From: Parasponia andersonii
Lineage: Eukaryota > Streptophyta > Magnoliopsida > Rosales > Cannabaceae
Assembly: GCA_002914805.1 (NCBI GenBank)
Contig: JXTB01000084.1
Coordinates: 974,817-1,038,816 of the forward strand
DNA: 64,000 bases
Direction: 5' to 3'
Shown here one piece after another: positions 1 to 12,689 of the stretch (its first letter is position 1; the number at the start of each line of letters is the position of its first letter). The notes under the pieces are model-generated. The model saw only the letters and a program-made list of their open reading frames with translations, did not search any database and was not told where the DNA came from. Made by a program: the position numbers and the translations under genes.

Positions 1-1140
1 ATATATGTATATATATAATTACCCTCTTGTTGTTGAAAAGCTGGCAGTGATGTTGTTTCTGGGGATGATGGTTCCGAGGTTGTAGGGGTGATAAGTGCTT
101 TTCGTTTCCTAGGTTTGGAAGACGACGCACTCTTTTCCGTCTGCTTCCTTGACTTCTTCTTCTTCGAGCTCGAGGGTCTGGTCGAACGGACGGTGGGATA
201 AGGAACGCGGCTCCCCTTGGAAGCAAACCGGAAGCGACTAAGTTCTTGGAAGTCCAAGCTTCTTCCAATCGAATTCCTCAATCGGAAGGTCGTTGATTCC
301 GTACACCCTTGCGAGTTGTTCTCTGGAAAGTCCAGGCCGTTCCCTGTTGTCTGCGATGACATATGAGTACAATCAGAATAAATATGATTATACAAAAAAG
401 GCGATAAACTGAAAGCTACCTACCAGGATTCTGAAAGAAGCCGTTACCCGCATAGTCAAAGTGGAAAAATGGATTTTTCTATTTTCGCATGTTGTTGCGA
501 ACCCTGTAGATAGTTTTTATTACTTGGTTCGACCACTTGCTCGCATAAAAGAAGCCGAAGTCTGATGGGTTTGATTTCACTTAGTAAAACCAAGCGAACT
601 CTTGAGAAGTGAGGGTTTCTAAGCCTAGTTTATGGTATAATATGTACAGACCTACCATGTATCTATAAGTGTTTGGAGTTAGTTGAAAAGAAACAATTCC
701 GTAATAGTCGACGATGGATTTTATGTAAGGATGAAGTGGAAGGTGGACCCGCATTTGAGAACTACTTCAGAGAATGAGGCAATTCCGCGAGATGGTGTAT
801 GTGGTCGATTGAACTCCATGGAAAAGTGAAGAAGGATGACGATCTTGTAGTTGCATATAATCTTGCTGAACCTGTTCGTGGTGCAGTTCGTCCTTATATT
901 GGTACATGACCAGTCTCCCTCTACATATTGATAACCCGTTGCGAACGCAAGGGCATCTCGGATATGCCGGGGACATTGGTCTTGAGGAAGGTTGCCTATA
1001 CGAGGACTACCTTGCCTGACCCTGGTTATCTCAACTTTAGGTTCTGGCTCAAGATAATCTTCGAGGTTTATGGAACTAACACTGGTATTGGAAGATTCTC
1101 CTGAGAATGCATTCCCTTTCCTAAAATCCTCACTACTAGA
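1..1140 (-). pseudogene. Decayed 'putative gypsy type transposon' protein (Transposase_28-like)
   Basis: Read on the minus strand from about 1140 downwards, the frames give a serine-rich, acidic start, then a segment with LHPYIKSIVDYYGIVSFQL, then a stretch containing SDFGFFYASKW and KNPFFHFDYAGNGFF. This order (hPF..hL.....hP.QL.Pn, then gWFyF and W+.rFFfv) is that of the plant 'putative gypsy type transposon' family (Pfam PF04195 as I remember it), a protein carried by some retroelements and of unknown function. An intron at 423-351 (gtaggt donor, cgcag acceptor) joins to DNRERPGLSREQLARVYGI, followed by a lysine/serine-rich tail. It is broken: a frameshift near 725-735, an in-frame stop near 576, a TAG where the family has Trp near 485, and another frameshift near 238. 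The window edge cuts off the C-terminus. Expression is unlikely. Confidence 0.6.
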
Positions 1141-2016
1141 TATCTGAAAAAAAAAATATGGATGGATTTAGTCCTATGCGAGCATCAGAGACCTTAGCTA
1201 TATGCGAGCAATTTTGGGGTCTCATCCTAGGATTGCATCAACAAGCTACTCATCGAATTTTTTCTAATCGATCTACGGATTCATAAAAATCATTCGAACA
1301 GTTCGTTAAAAATAAAAAATAAAAAAATTCTTTCACGAGTTCATCTCTGACAATCATCTAAAAGAATCTATAAACCAATGAAGGGGATTTAAAAATTTCC
1401 ATTTTACAGTCCATTCGAATACGGGATGGGTTTATGTTCAGAATATTTAGGCTCTACGGTATTTAGGCTCTACAGTTTGTTCCTATTTTCTAGAAATATG
1501 ATCTGTAAATAAGAGTTCTGGAAAGATCGAAGAACAAGAGAGGGAGAGGATATATACTAACCTTTCTTCAAAGACGGAGGGACCAAGATGACGTTTGAAG
1601 GATTGTGATGATAACTTCGTCGGAGAAGATGACAAAGTTGTGCGAGCTGAGAAACAGAACGACACTGGAAGGATTGCTCTGTGAAAACTTCGGGTTTCGA
1701 AAGAAATAGCAGACGATAGGTTTTTTGAAGAGGAGGCTGATTAGTTTTCGATATATATGCATCGAGCGTCGTCAAATCACAACCGTAGATCAAGGTATTT
1801 AATTTTCAGATCCAAATGCCGAAGTTCACGCGAGATTTGATTTTTCCGAAATTAAATCAGTATCTTTTCAAAATTTGAAATGATTCAATTTAATACAACA
1901 ACTGGCATCATCGCTATCATTGTGTCTGTTTAAAAAGGAAAAAGAAGGGAAAAGTCTCCTCGAGTTTTGCTATTCTTCTTAAAAAATGTGACATGTAGTT
2001 TCAACTGTTAGAAAAA
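1141..2016. other. No recognisable gene
   Basis: Short overlapping minus-strand ORFs at about 1483-1793 show no family motif or splice logic. The stretch is AT-rich and may be the flank of the decayed element before it. Confidence 0.4.
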
Positions 2017-2118
2017 GGTGCGCATGATCTTAAAAATGTGAGATTTGAGATCTGGCGACTCTTTGACTCTTCAGGGGTCTCAAATCTAGGTCATGACATC
2101 GTATTTTTAAGCTCGCAC
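2017..2118. repeat. Small imperfect inverted repeat (MITE-like)
   Basis: GTGCGCATGATCTTAAAAAT near the left end is matched, reversed, by ATTTTTAAGCTCGCAC at the right end, and the AGATTTGAGA-type blocks inside are also mirrored. It may be a small foldback element; no target duplication was identified. Confidence 0.4.
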
Positions 2119-2159
2119 TTATAGTAGAAGGAATCTCCATTTTGTCCTAAAGAACTAAT

Positions 2160-2835
2160 GGAGCTGGGGTGCAGTTGTTGTGCGGTCTAAAATCCTATAT
2201 GTTGGTCAATACCATAAAGGGAAAAGTTGACCAAGTGAGTGTCAGGTCGCATGAGTAAGATTAAGTGCGACCTCTTCCAAAAGAATTACGTGCGACCTCC
2301 ACCGCATAAGTTAGTGCGACCTGCTCTGAACGAGTTTAGTACGACCTCCTCCGAACGAGTTAAGTGCGACCAGAATGAAAAGGAAACTAGACTAAACTTT
2401 ATCAAACGGGTAACCTACAAAGAAAGGGAAACAAAAATTTCTCTTTAAAGATCGACCAGCCATCTCATTTAAGTGATTACCCAGTTATATTATTACTAAA
2501 ATTGTATTGCCCGATTATACAGTTACCCATTCTCACAATTGGGAAACATTGCGTTATCCTTACCTATATAAAGGGAGTTCAATGTTTCAATCTTTTGGGA
2601 GCTTTTTAAACTCTTGCTTCTTTCTTCCGGACAACACATTGTAATTCTAAGCTCTTGTAATTATCCAGAAAATAGTAAAAAAATAGTAGATATAGGCTCA
2701 TCTTTTTTGGGGCTGAATCACTATAAAATTCTTGTCTCTTTGTTTGTTTTAGTTAATTAACTATTTTTACACACAAACCACATTTTACAATTTTCCTAAA
2801 TTTATTGTTGACAAAACCTCCGTCAACAATTACCT
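2160..2835. repeat. LTR-like block with a degenerate tandem array
   Basis: The stretch holds five degenerate copies, about 22-30 bp apart, of a motif like AGTGCGACCTCC (about 2262-2372), then a TATA box (cctatataaaggg, about 2562), a pyrimidine-rich stretch like a U5 leader, and a closing hairpin, ATTGTTGAC/GTCAACAAT, around a 9-base loop (about 2804-2830). TATA box plus leader fits a solo LTR or LTR fragment. No second LTR, primer binding site or target duplication was found, so this is tentative. Confidence 0.35.
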
Positions 2836-4984
2836 CGACACTTCACTTCCTATTTTAACGTACGTGTCAAAGAATTAAGGAAAAACTATAGGGGAATTTC
2901 AACCCAAAGCACGATAAAATACATAGATCCTTCTTCGCCTCATATAACGTAAAAACTCAAATATTACACGAGAAAGCAAACCCCATGTCTTTAGTGTGAA
3001 ACCCAAAATGATATTGATGAAAGGTGAACGACCAGCAAAACTCCAAAATATCAGATAAACGTGGTCTTACTTGATTCATTAAATGCTCACTAGGGATTTT
3101 TTGCTCGCCTCATATCTTATTTCTCCGGAACCAATATCCGGATCTCAAATCCAGGGCCTATTCTAAGTCAGTTCGAAAATACTGGAAACTACCATATGTA
3201 TGCGTCACACTTCCAGAATAAAGATAGAAAACTTATAACTGTCCAAATTGGAATAAATACTTTGTATCACTTGATACTAACAAAATTAAAATGTAAAACA
3301 ATTTTAATTTTGTCTCCAGTAAAATATGTAAATCTGATCTACCAATCAAGTACCCATAAAAAAGCACTAATCTTTAAGACAATAGATTCTATCCCAAATA
3401 TATTTTAAAAAAAAAAAAGAAAAAAACCTTAAAGATGTAGGCAATCTGAATAAGACCCATCACCTAGTGAGACTAGCATCAATCTGAATACGACCCATCA
3501 CCTTTCAATTTGCAAACACTACTTGCAGTGTCCATGAATTCAATTACCAAAAAATCAGATACTAATCCAACATATCTTAGCAACTAACCCTTATCGAAAC
3601 ACACTAGGACCTTTACATACCATGAACCCAGAAGCATAAACTATGACGTGCAAAAAGAAATTTCTTTTTTCAATAATATTTATTAGGAAAAAAAAAATAT
3701 CTTCGTTGAAACGATTCTAAGCAATTTAAAACGAAACTTCGGTTGGGTTTTCGAATTCAAAAACTTGAAATTGATCAAGATGTTAATTTGTAACATACAA
3801 CAGAGTAATCTAACTAAAGCCAGCTTAATTTCGTAACAATTTGTAGTATGGTGGTCTGAGAGTGAGTGAGAGAGAGAGAGAGAGAGAGAGATTAACATAC
3901 CTCCAGCTTCGACAACGACGCCTTACTGCGATCAGCGGAGATTTGCAACCCAGTCTTCACGCAGCGATTGATGAGTTAGAGTCATGGCTCAATTTGTGAT
4001 ACTAGAAGGAAGGCTTGGGGTCAATCGACGTGCCTCTTGAGGAATTGGCGACTTGATGATATGAAGACTAAGAAGATAACCAAGAGACATGCTTACAGCC
4101 TACAACTTAAACAGAGATGGAGATAGACAACAGAGAGAGGAAGATATTGAGTTGGTGATACTACGAAATTTAGGGTTCAAATAGAGAAAAAATAAGTAAG
4201 GGATCGGATGAAGCGAGAGACAGAAGAACTCATGGGAGAGAGAGAGAGAGAGAGAGAGTAACAGTCATGAGTTTAGACGGGTACAAACCGGGTATTGTGC
4301 GGGTCAATCAAGTGCAGGCCATCTCTAATTTAGCAAGTTGACTTAGGCCGATCACTGCCGCTAATCTAAAATCTCACGGCTCCGATTTCGTGGCCTTACT
4401 TAGGGTCATTTAATGGGAGGCCTACATTAGACGCGCCCTATCTATATAAATGATAAGAAAGTTTATCTATACGTGAAAAAGAAAAATCCTAAACAATACT
4501 AAAACGATTAAAATATCAGAAGTACTAAATTAAAAAACAAAACAAAATACATGCCAAGTGTTTTACCTCATCTCATATCAACCATCTTGAAATTGTTTTT
4601 AACAGTCGCATCATTTTTTTCTGGGCCTCAAAAAGATAGCCTTTTTCTAGAATTAGATTATTTCAAAATGGATTCCCGCCCAGCAATACATCCCCAACAG
4701 TAGTCTAAGCTAGATTTATCATTTCTTGCCTCCCGACATCTGGAGAGTCCATGAGATTAAGGGCAAATTCTGGATTCATAAAAGCATTTGAACAGAATGG
4801 TATAAAGGGGCGCCATCTGTCTCTTTCATTTACTTCTAGTGACATTCACAAGAGCCTAATCCGTCTCTTCAAATCTCTAGTAACACTTTCCCACTCAAAC
4901 TACTTAGCAGTCAGCTTCTTGACAAACACTAGATATTCCGAGGTTCTTAATACTGCCTATTGGCGTACTTAGAATTGTTCACAA
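2836..4984. other. Intergenic; possible untranslated first exon on minus strand
   Basis: No coding region is recognisable. (GA)n tracts lie at about 3869-3891 and 4240-4258. On the minus strand the DNA below 4258 reads as a TC-rich leader of about 350 bases ending in GAAGCTGGAG followed by a good splice donor, gtatgttaa (about 3902-3893). That could be a 5' exon of a minus-strand gene, but no following exon could be matched, so no gene is called. Confidence 0.3.
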
Positions 4985-5990
4985 AGAAGCAGAATGCAAT
5001 TTCCAATTTTCGATTAGAATCACAGACAACAAATACAACTCGAGAAAAAGCGCCACCTAACTCGAACCAAATTACAACTTAGAACTTTCTTGATCTTCCT
5101 TGCTTTTCGCAAGGTCTCTTTTCACTCCATTTACTCACCTTTGCATACAATTTAGATTACAGTACATAGTTCACGCTACTGAAAGGATCAAATTCAACTA
5201 GTTGCCTAGCAAAAGGCCGAAATCTCACATTTTCCTATATCCCCATGAGTCCAAGATCGTTACATGAGAGACCCTCATTCACCTTCCTTGGATAATCATT
5301 TTCTTCATTAATCAAACCTCCATGGACACAAGCACACGACGTGCGCAAAAAATGTTATAGCATTATGTAGCAGTAGTTCTCGCCCATTGCTTTTATATTT
5401 CAGCAAGCCAGTCAAGACGTTCCCTGGCATAGTGGCATGTCAATGCACGCGAAGTCCAGAGATGATTGCCATCCAGGCCATCGCATCCCTATTATTGAAT
5501 ACCCATTTCTCTTATTGAATGCTCCCAAGATTTTGCAAACATGTCTACAAACGCAGTTACGATCGCAATTCCCATACGACATTTATCACAGTAAGCATCT
5601 ATCGATTTTCCATGCACAAATGCACTTAATTCTCCACAAGAGGCAAACCGAAAGCACACTCGGCATGGTGCAACTGGTGCGCACGGGACTTTCCGCTTTC
5701 GAAATTTGCACAACCCGAAGCAAAGCCAGTGCTTATCAGGCAATGCCACGATATCGCATTGCTACAAGGCATTTTGTCGAACAGGATCCTGTGAAACATC
5801 CACACAATGTTATTGCATCAGCGTGTTACCATAAAATTCCAGAATGCCTAATCAGTTTCGGAAATTTCATCTAACACCTGGCAGGCAAGCATCAAAAGCC
5901 GGGACGAGTCAAAATGCGGGAGTCCAAACAAACGTGTCCTCGCCAACTTGATGTAGATATTTCCAGGTAGCATTTTGAATCACCCTTAAC
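4985..5990 (-). pseudogene. Pentatricopeptide repeat (PPR) protein pseudogene
   Basis: In several minus-strand frames the translation follows a PLS-type PPR protein in order: TRLFGLPHFDSSRLLM and QVLDEISETD (about 5970-5880), LFDKMPCSNAISWHCLIS (about 5795-5740), GKSIDAYCDKC then IVTAFVDMFAK (about 5610-5530), RDAMAWMAIISGL (about 5490-5450), ARERLDWLAEI (about 5425-5395), then a segment like TFFAVLCACVHGGLINE (about 5360-5310) and a terminal YAKVSKWS piece (about 5145). Intact family members bind organelle RNA and direct its editing or processing. Here each repeat sits in a different frame, with stops and small indels, so the gene is dead. The open frame on the opposite strand (5437-5874) is a by-product. 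Confidence 0.65.
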
Positions 5991-6426
5991 AAATCTAAGC
6001 AAAAACAAAAGCCACCCTTACCAAAATTTTCAAATCGCTCACTGATAACTAATACTGATGCACTTCACGAAAATCTACAACAGCCAATAAGTACCTAATT
6101 ATTATCACTTACTTAGGCCGTGGGGAATGAAATAAAACATAATTTTCTAAGAAACTAAAGTATTTAAGAATCATTAAAAAAAGCAACTACCAACTAGCAT
6201 GAATATCGGCAAAACCCCGGAATTAAGCATACATTGCATTACCCACCTGAGTACTTAGACAGCGAAATTTTAATTATAAGTGCAAAAACTTGAATTTCTC
6301 TTCGAGTAAACAATCACAAAACAGCCCCAACAAAGGTTAAAGTGCTGAAAAAGGAAAAGAATAATATAAAGAAACTCTTTCAAGCAACTAAGAGCCTAAG
6401 GGATAATGCCTCCACAACTAAAATCC

Positions 6427-7672
<1,246 letters not shown>

Positions 7673-7686
7673 TTTCACTCCCTCTT

Positions 7687-8254
7687 CTGCCATTTTCAAC
7701 CAAATCATAAACAAATACTCCATACCCATATACATATACATATATATATATATACATATAGACAGAAACAGAGTTACAGAGATAAGGGGGGTACGTACCG
7801 AAGCTCCGAAAGGTGCAAGAGAAGGTTTTGGACTAGGGTATGAGCGAGCTGCAACTTTAGGGTTAGCCAAATGCAGTCGACACTGGCATAAAAAGGGCCT
7901 AGGGTTTTTCTGGCCTTTTTTGTTTAATTTTAATTATTAAATTATTTTTAGAATTGGCCTAAAAAAAAAACATTACCGTCGTCGTTTCGAATGTTCACAC
8001 TAGCGTAGCGTCTCTTTCCCAAGATAAACCTTTTCCTGGCCCAATACGTTGTGGGCCTAGTGTGGTGAAGCCCATTAAGTGTCAACTTCTGAACATTCTG
8101 CTATTGCTGGCCCAAATACGCTCCTCCTCCTCTTTAGAATCTCCAGCTCCCAAAAGCTTCTAGCCAGTGCGCTTTCGAAACAGAACACTAATTGTGTTTA
8201 GTTTGCCACAATGAACCGTGAAGGTAGATAAAGATAGAAGAAGAAAAGTCGTCA
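7687..8254. promoter_or_regulatory. Bidirectional promoter and leaders of RPL22 and OEP16-4
   Basis: The two genes diverge from this stretch. Four TGGGCY (site II) hexamers on either strand lie at 8038-8043, 8052-8057, 8069-8074 and 8109-8114. Telo-box-type motifs lie at 7857-7866 (TTTAGGGTTA) and 7899-7907 (CTAGGGTTT), on the RPL22 side. Site II plus telo box is the established pairing in promoters of plant ribosomal protein and other growth-linked genes, which bind TCP and telo-box proteins. Bases 7687-7798 look like an RPL22 5'-UTR intron with a (TA)n tract inside. Confidence 0.65.
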
Positions 8255-10091
8255 ATGGAAGAAGAGCTGGACCGGGTCGCTCCTTGCTCTTCTCTAGCTG
8301 TTGACTCTGTTATCCGGGTCGGAGCGGTAATAAATTCTGCCTTATAATATATATATATATATATATAATATATATATATATATGTATATCTTTTTCTGGA
8401 TTTCGAAGTCGCAATCTATGATTTTCTGTATCTATCTGTAAAAATTCTTTGTTAACCCCAAAATTAAACGAACCCATTTCAGGCAGGTGCAATCTGGGGT
8501 TTCTGTGCTGCTCCTTACGACGCTCGTAAACAAGGTATATAAGATGAATTGCATTGTTTTTTAGTTTTTATTTTTAAGTTTGGGAAACGAACGCACAAAT
8601 TAGAAGTTAAATCTAAGTTTGAGTGACTGATGGTTTTTTTTTCCCCTTGTAATGCAGGCGTGACTGGGTTTTCTCGTGCTGCATTTGTGGTACTAAATTT
8701 TCCTACTATAATTTGAGATTATTTATTTATTAAATCATTTTATGGGATTCATGCATTGAAATTAATTTTTGCTGCGTTGTGTTTGTAATGATGGACAGGC
8801 AAGGTCGATTGGCGGGTTTGGCTTTCAATGTGGTAATTTGCCCTTTGTAATTTTAATGTGATTTTTGCTAAATGGCTTGCTTGACAACGTTTTATTTTTC
8901 CCTTTTTTTTGGAAGTTAAAAATGAAGAAGAAAATTAAAAATAAAATTGTTACCAAGCTAAGCCTAAGTTGTCAGTGCTTTGTTTGTTGACTTGATTGTC
9001 AAAGTTGGGGTTTAGGACTTGTTGCTGGCATTTTTACTTCCACTCGTTGCGGGCTTCAAAGATACAGAAGAAAGGATGATTTGGTTAGTTTTATATAATA
9101 CATTTGGTTAGTTTTCTATAATACCTCTTTTGCTACTATCAGTTTTTCTTTAAATGTTTTGGTTCGTTAAGCTTGCTCGAATAGTACTTTCTTGAAAAAT
9201 TCCTTTGCTGATTCCCATTTGTTGTAAGACTGTTATTTCTTTCAATCTTCATCATTCTTGTACACTCAGACACAGTGATGATATTTCTCCGAATGTAGTA
9301 TTATTGAGTTGAGTTCTGTAAAGTTGCATAGACACATAAATTGTTAGGCAGAGCCACACGTTTAATGAGGTAGGGAAGTGAGTGATGCTAGTCCAGTGAC
9401 ATTATCTGGATGTTTTCTGTATATCTTCCTACACCATGAAATAGCGGCTTTATCCGCAGTGTTGTTCATGATGTGCTGCTAACTGCTCACACTCTAGCAC
9501 TTAGGAGCTCAAACATACGCAAGTTGATTATTGCAATGGCACTATTGAAGCAAGAAGGCCAGACCTGCTTCAAAAGAACATTAGGATGTTTTGACGATGT
9601 TCCATGTAGAAAGGGATAGGCTAAAATTTGCAATATGTTTGTTATCTCTTCGCTGTTTCTGATTGGCCTGGCCAATGCTGGGTAAAACCTGTGATAAAGT
9701 AAGTTCATGGGCCTAAGATCTCCATGTAAAAAATAAGGGCTAATAGAGTTTTGATGTTCTTCGAGTTTGCTTTTAGTGCAACTCACGATTCATGAGGTGG
9801 TGTATATATAAATATATGAATAGCTTTGTTTGTTTGTGTCTCAATACTTGCAATCCTAAGAATTGGGATTGCATTATATTGTACAAAAATTTATGTGTTG
9901 TACTCACAGTACGAGGGCCTGCTGACTGGTTATGTTTAATTTTCTTCTTCTGAAAGGTGAATGCTCTCATTGCGGGTGCTGTAGCAGGGGCCACTGTTGC
10001 TGCTGGGACACGAAGCTGGAAGCAAGTAGTGGGAACAACTTGTCTAGTATCTGCCTTTAGTACTGCTGCTGACTACTTCAGAACAAGTTGA
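8255..10091 (+). CDS. OEP164: Outer envelope pore protein 16-4 type (Tim17/Tim22/Tim23 superfamily)
   Basis: Six exons, all with GT-AG introns: 8255-8326, 8483-8534, 8658-8689, 8799-8832, 9016-9083 and 9957-10091, giving 130 residues. The protein starts MEEELDRVAPCSSLAVDSVI and contains the small-residue helices typical of the PRAT/Tim17 fold: AGAIWGFCAAPYDARK, SRAAFVARSIGGFGFQCG, CGLQRYRRKDDL and ALIAGAVAGATVAAGTRSW. Length and sequence agree with what I remember of Arabidopsis OEP16-4 (about 136 residues). OEP16 proteins are small helical channel or carrier-like proteins of plastid outer membranes, linked to amino acid or precursor passage; the substrate of the 16-4 form is not established. 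There is no cleavable targeting peptide, as expected for the family. It shares its promoter region with RPL22. Confidence 0.88.
8349..8385. repeat. (TA)n microsatellite in OEP16-4 intron 1
   Basis: Nearly pure TA dinucleotides interrupted once, inside the first intron; likely length-variable. Confidence 0.8.
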
Positions 10092-12424
10092 AAATACCTC
10101 TCTAGGCGGAAGCCGAAAGGTACCAAAAGGTTCCTCCTTTCTGTTTGTTATGCATCAAACACCAGTCTAGATTTCTTTCATTACTCGTTTCATTCATCTT
10201 ATGACTAAGATGAATATCATTACGATGAAAATGTCTATTGGAATGCAGACATTATTATTGTTGTCTTTTTTTTTTTTGCAGTCAATTAAATGGTCAATCT
10301 CAGACCCAATAATGAAAGTTAGATGACCCGTAGGATCATTATAAACCGACGAGTATAACCAACAACATAGTTAATGACTTCAATTTGTTATCGTCTCTTT
10401 GCAAGCAGACCATCTTTGACAGAGACTTCCTTTTTTCTAATTTGTATCACATTCTTCTTAACAAAGTTTTTCTTGATTGACCAGCATTTAGATCATTGCC
10501 AGCTTGGAATATTCGTTAACATGTGGTTTTGCTAAGAAAGCTTTTCTTCTGAAGAGATATTTGAATTCCGTAAGCATTACCGATTTGATAACCAGCGGTG
10601 GGGCCATAAACGACATTATGGTAATGAATTTTGAAAGATCATAATATTACAGGATTGATGATTGTTTCAGCTGATATGTTCTGTTCATTTTTCTCTTCAC
10701 TGTGGGAAAAAAAAAATACAATACACTCTACCTCTTAAGAGTCGAAGTTGGGTGCTCATGGAATTAATTACAAGAAGACAATTATGATTGTCATGATTGG
10801 TGGTTAGGAACTAGTTACTTATATTAAATTGCATACATGACATGAATAAATAAATAAATAAACGAATAATGATGATGAAAATGAAATCAATGTGAGATGC
10901 GTCCCAGTCCTTTCTTGCCAACTAACAAAGTAGTATTGTTGAAAATTCTCACTTGTGTACGAATGGTTTTTTTTTTTTTTTCTTGTTCTTTTCCTTTTTA
11001 AAGAAAAGTTGGGAAACTGATTACTAATGACTAATGAAGAAGTCAATGATTTAGGTTTGAAGTTATCATAATTATCAGTCTATTATTGGTATGTCTGTAG
11101 AATTGGTTAATCGGAAAACGATGGCTTGTAACTTGTAACTGTAATTGGCCTCCTTCGAGAATACAAAACATTGTTCGTTTCACTCCTTATGATAGTGTAA
11201 TTTGCAGAAAATTACGTACTGAAAGTGCATTTCTTTTTTTTCTTTTTTTTTTAGGACGTCATGATCTAAAACGTTGTTCACTGTAAAACCAACGAAGGTG
11301 GGATACTTTTTCTTTCTTCTTTTTTTTTTTTTAATTTTTCTTTTTTGGCTCCCGCAACGAAAGTGGGATTTGATTTTGTTTTTTTTTTTCTTTTGTCAAA
11401 AATATACCACCATAAAAATACTTAAAAAATAAACGAATCAAAAGAGTGCAGGAACGTATTTCATTTTATGAGTGCCACTTTCAGAAACGTATTATTCGGT
11501 TTAAAAGCGTAATACATAAGTAATTGTTTAATTTCGTAACGAAAAATTGGAACAATCTCTGTCAGAGTGCCACATTTATCATCTACACCATTAAAGTGGA
11601 GTACACCGTATATGTCTACACGTGTTCCATCAATCAGTCTACAGAGAATTTGACGCGTGTTATTATAGTTTAGACTCTCTGTGGTTCTAAAACATCGGGT
11701 ACTGGCCCCCACCGCAACTACCAGTGTGGTATCCTTTATTAATCTTTCCAGAAGATTGTGTAATGTAGCAAAAGTATACAGGAGAACGACACACGAAGAA
11801 AGTCACACCATTGGTTCGCTCAAAAATACTGGAATGATAGGTATAAAGAATTCTCTGATGCTAAAAAACAAAAAAATAATAATAATTAAAAAAAAAAATG
11901 AAAGCTCCGAAGTTTCATTGATAAGCTAATCTAAATAGCCACTAGAGCTTTACATGAATCTTAAATACGCAAAACCTTGAAGAAAATAACAGAATACAAT
12001 GGAACTAATAAAATAGTTTCAAAAATGCGGGAAAAAAATTGAGACAATGGCTTCCGGAATCAACCCGCAAGAAAAAGCGCTTATTTTTAGATTTTCTATG
12101 CAAAGCAATAAATAAACAAAATAAGGATAGTATCAAATCTCTCCTGGTTTATCATTTTTTAATACTATTTGATGTGTTGTCATACCGATGAAGTGAAATT
12201 TTTCACAGATAAGTTGAATTCTATTCATTACTTGTTTGGCGAAAAATTATTTGTCACACAGATAGTATAAAAAAAATGGAATATAAGATAAGATGTTTAA
12301 CATTAGTCAACAAAATAATTGTTTCAAATATTAATAAAAATTTTAACTGAAGTAAGAGTGATTATCCTTTTTTTATATTTCGTTTTGGCGAAATATACAA
12401 CTTGGTATATCAGATATATATATA
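10092..12424. other. OEP16-4 downstream region and AT-rich intergenic DNA
   Basis: Holds the 3' UTR of the upstream gene, then AT-rich DNA with long T tracts (about 10265, 10970, 11240-11390). An 83-residue open frame at 11712-11461 (minus) matches no family I recognise and has no supporting splice or promoter signals. No gene is called. Confidence 0.4.
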
Positions 12425-12590
12425 GGTTGCCAATCCAATACGTATTTCTTTTCTTTACTTATATAGGTACATGAAAAGACGTGCACTATTAATGCTCTTT
12501 TTCTCTCTTATTTTTTACAATAAAAAATGTGCATGCTAAATTTTCATTGGTCAAATTGATACCTATTCTTATATAAAAAAAAAAAAAAAA
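12425..12590 (+). mobile_element. MITE copy A, (TA)n-associated family
   Basis: Begins GGTTGCCAATCCAATACGTA after a (TA)n tract, carries the family's internal blocks (AAAAGACGTGCA, ACAATAAAAAATGTGCATGC, ATTTTCATTGGTCAAATTGA, TACC) and degenerates into an A tract next to a second, much longer (TA)n tract. Related copies lie at 22575, 60322, 60630 and 63982. No coding capacity. Confidence 0.7.
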
Positions 12591-12605
12591 CATACTGAAA
12601 TTGTG

Positions 12606-12609
<4 letters not shown>

Positions 12610-12680
<71 letters not shown>
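12610..12680. repeat. (AT)n microsatellite, about 35 units
   Basis: Uninterrupted AT dinucleotides next to MITE copy A. Confidence 0.95.
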
Positions 12681-12682
<2 letters not shown>

Positions 12683-12689
12683 CCTTTAA

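Noticed and set aside
5437..5874. 145-codon plus-strand open frame, first thought to resemble a copia RNase H end
   Set aside because: The minus strand carries ordered PPR motifs in this same place; the copia likeness rested on a few residues only.
9487..9994. Minus-strand open frames of 99 and 73 codons
   Set aside because: They lie in the last intron of OEP16-4, partly opposite its last exon, without motifs.
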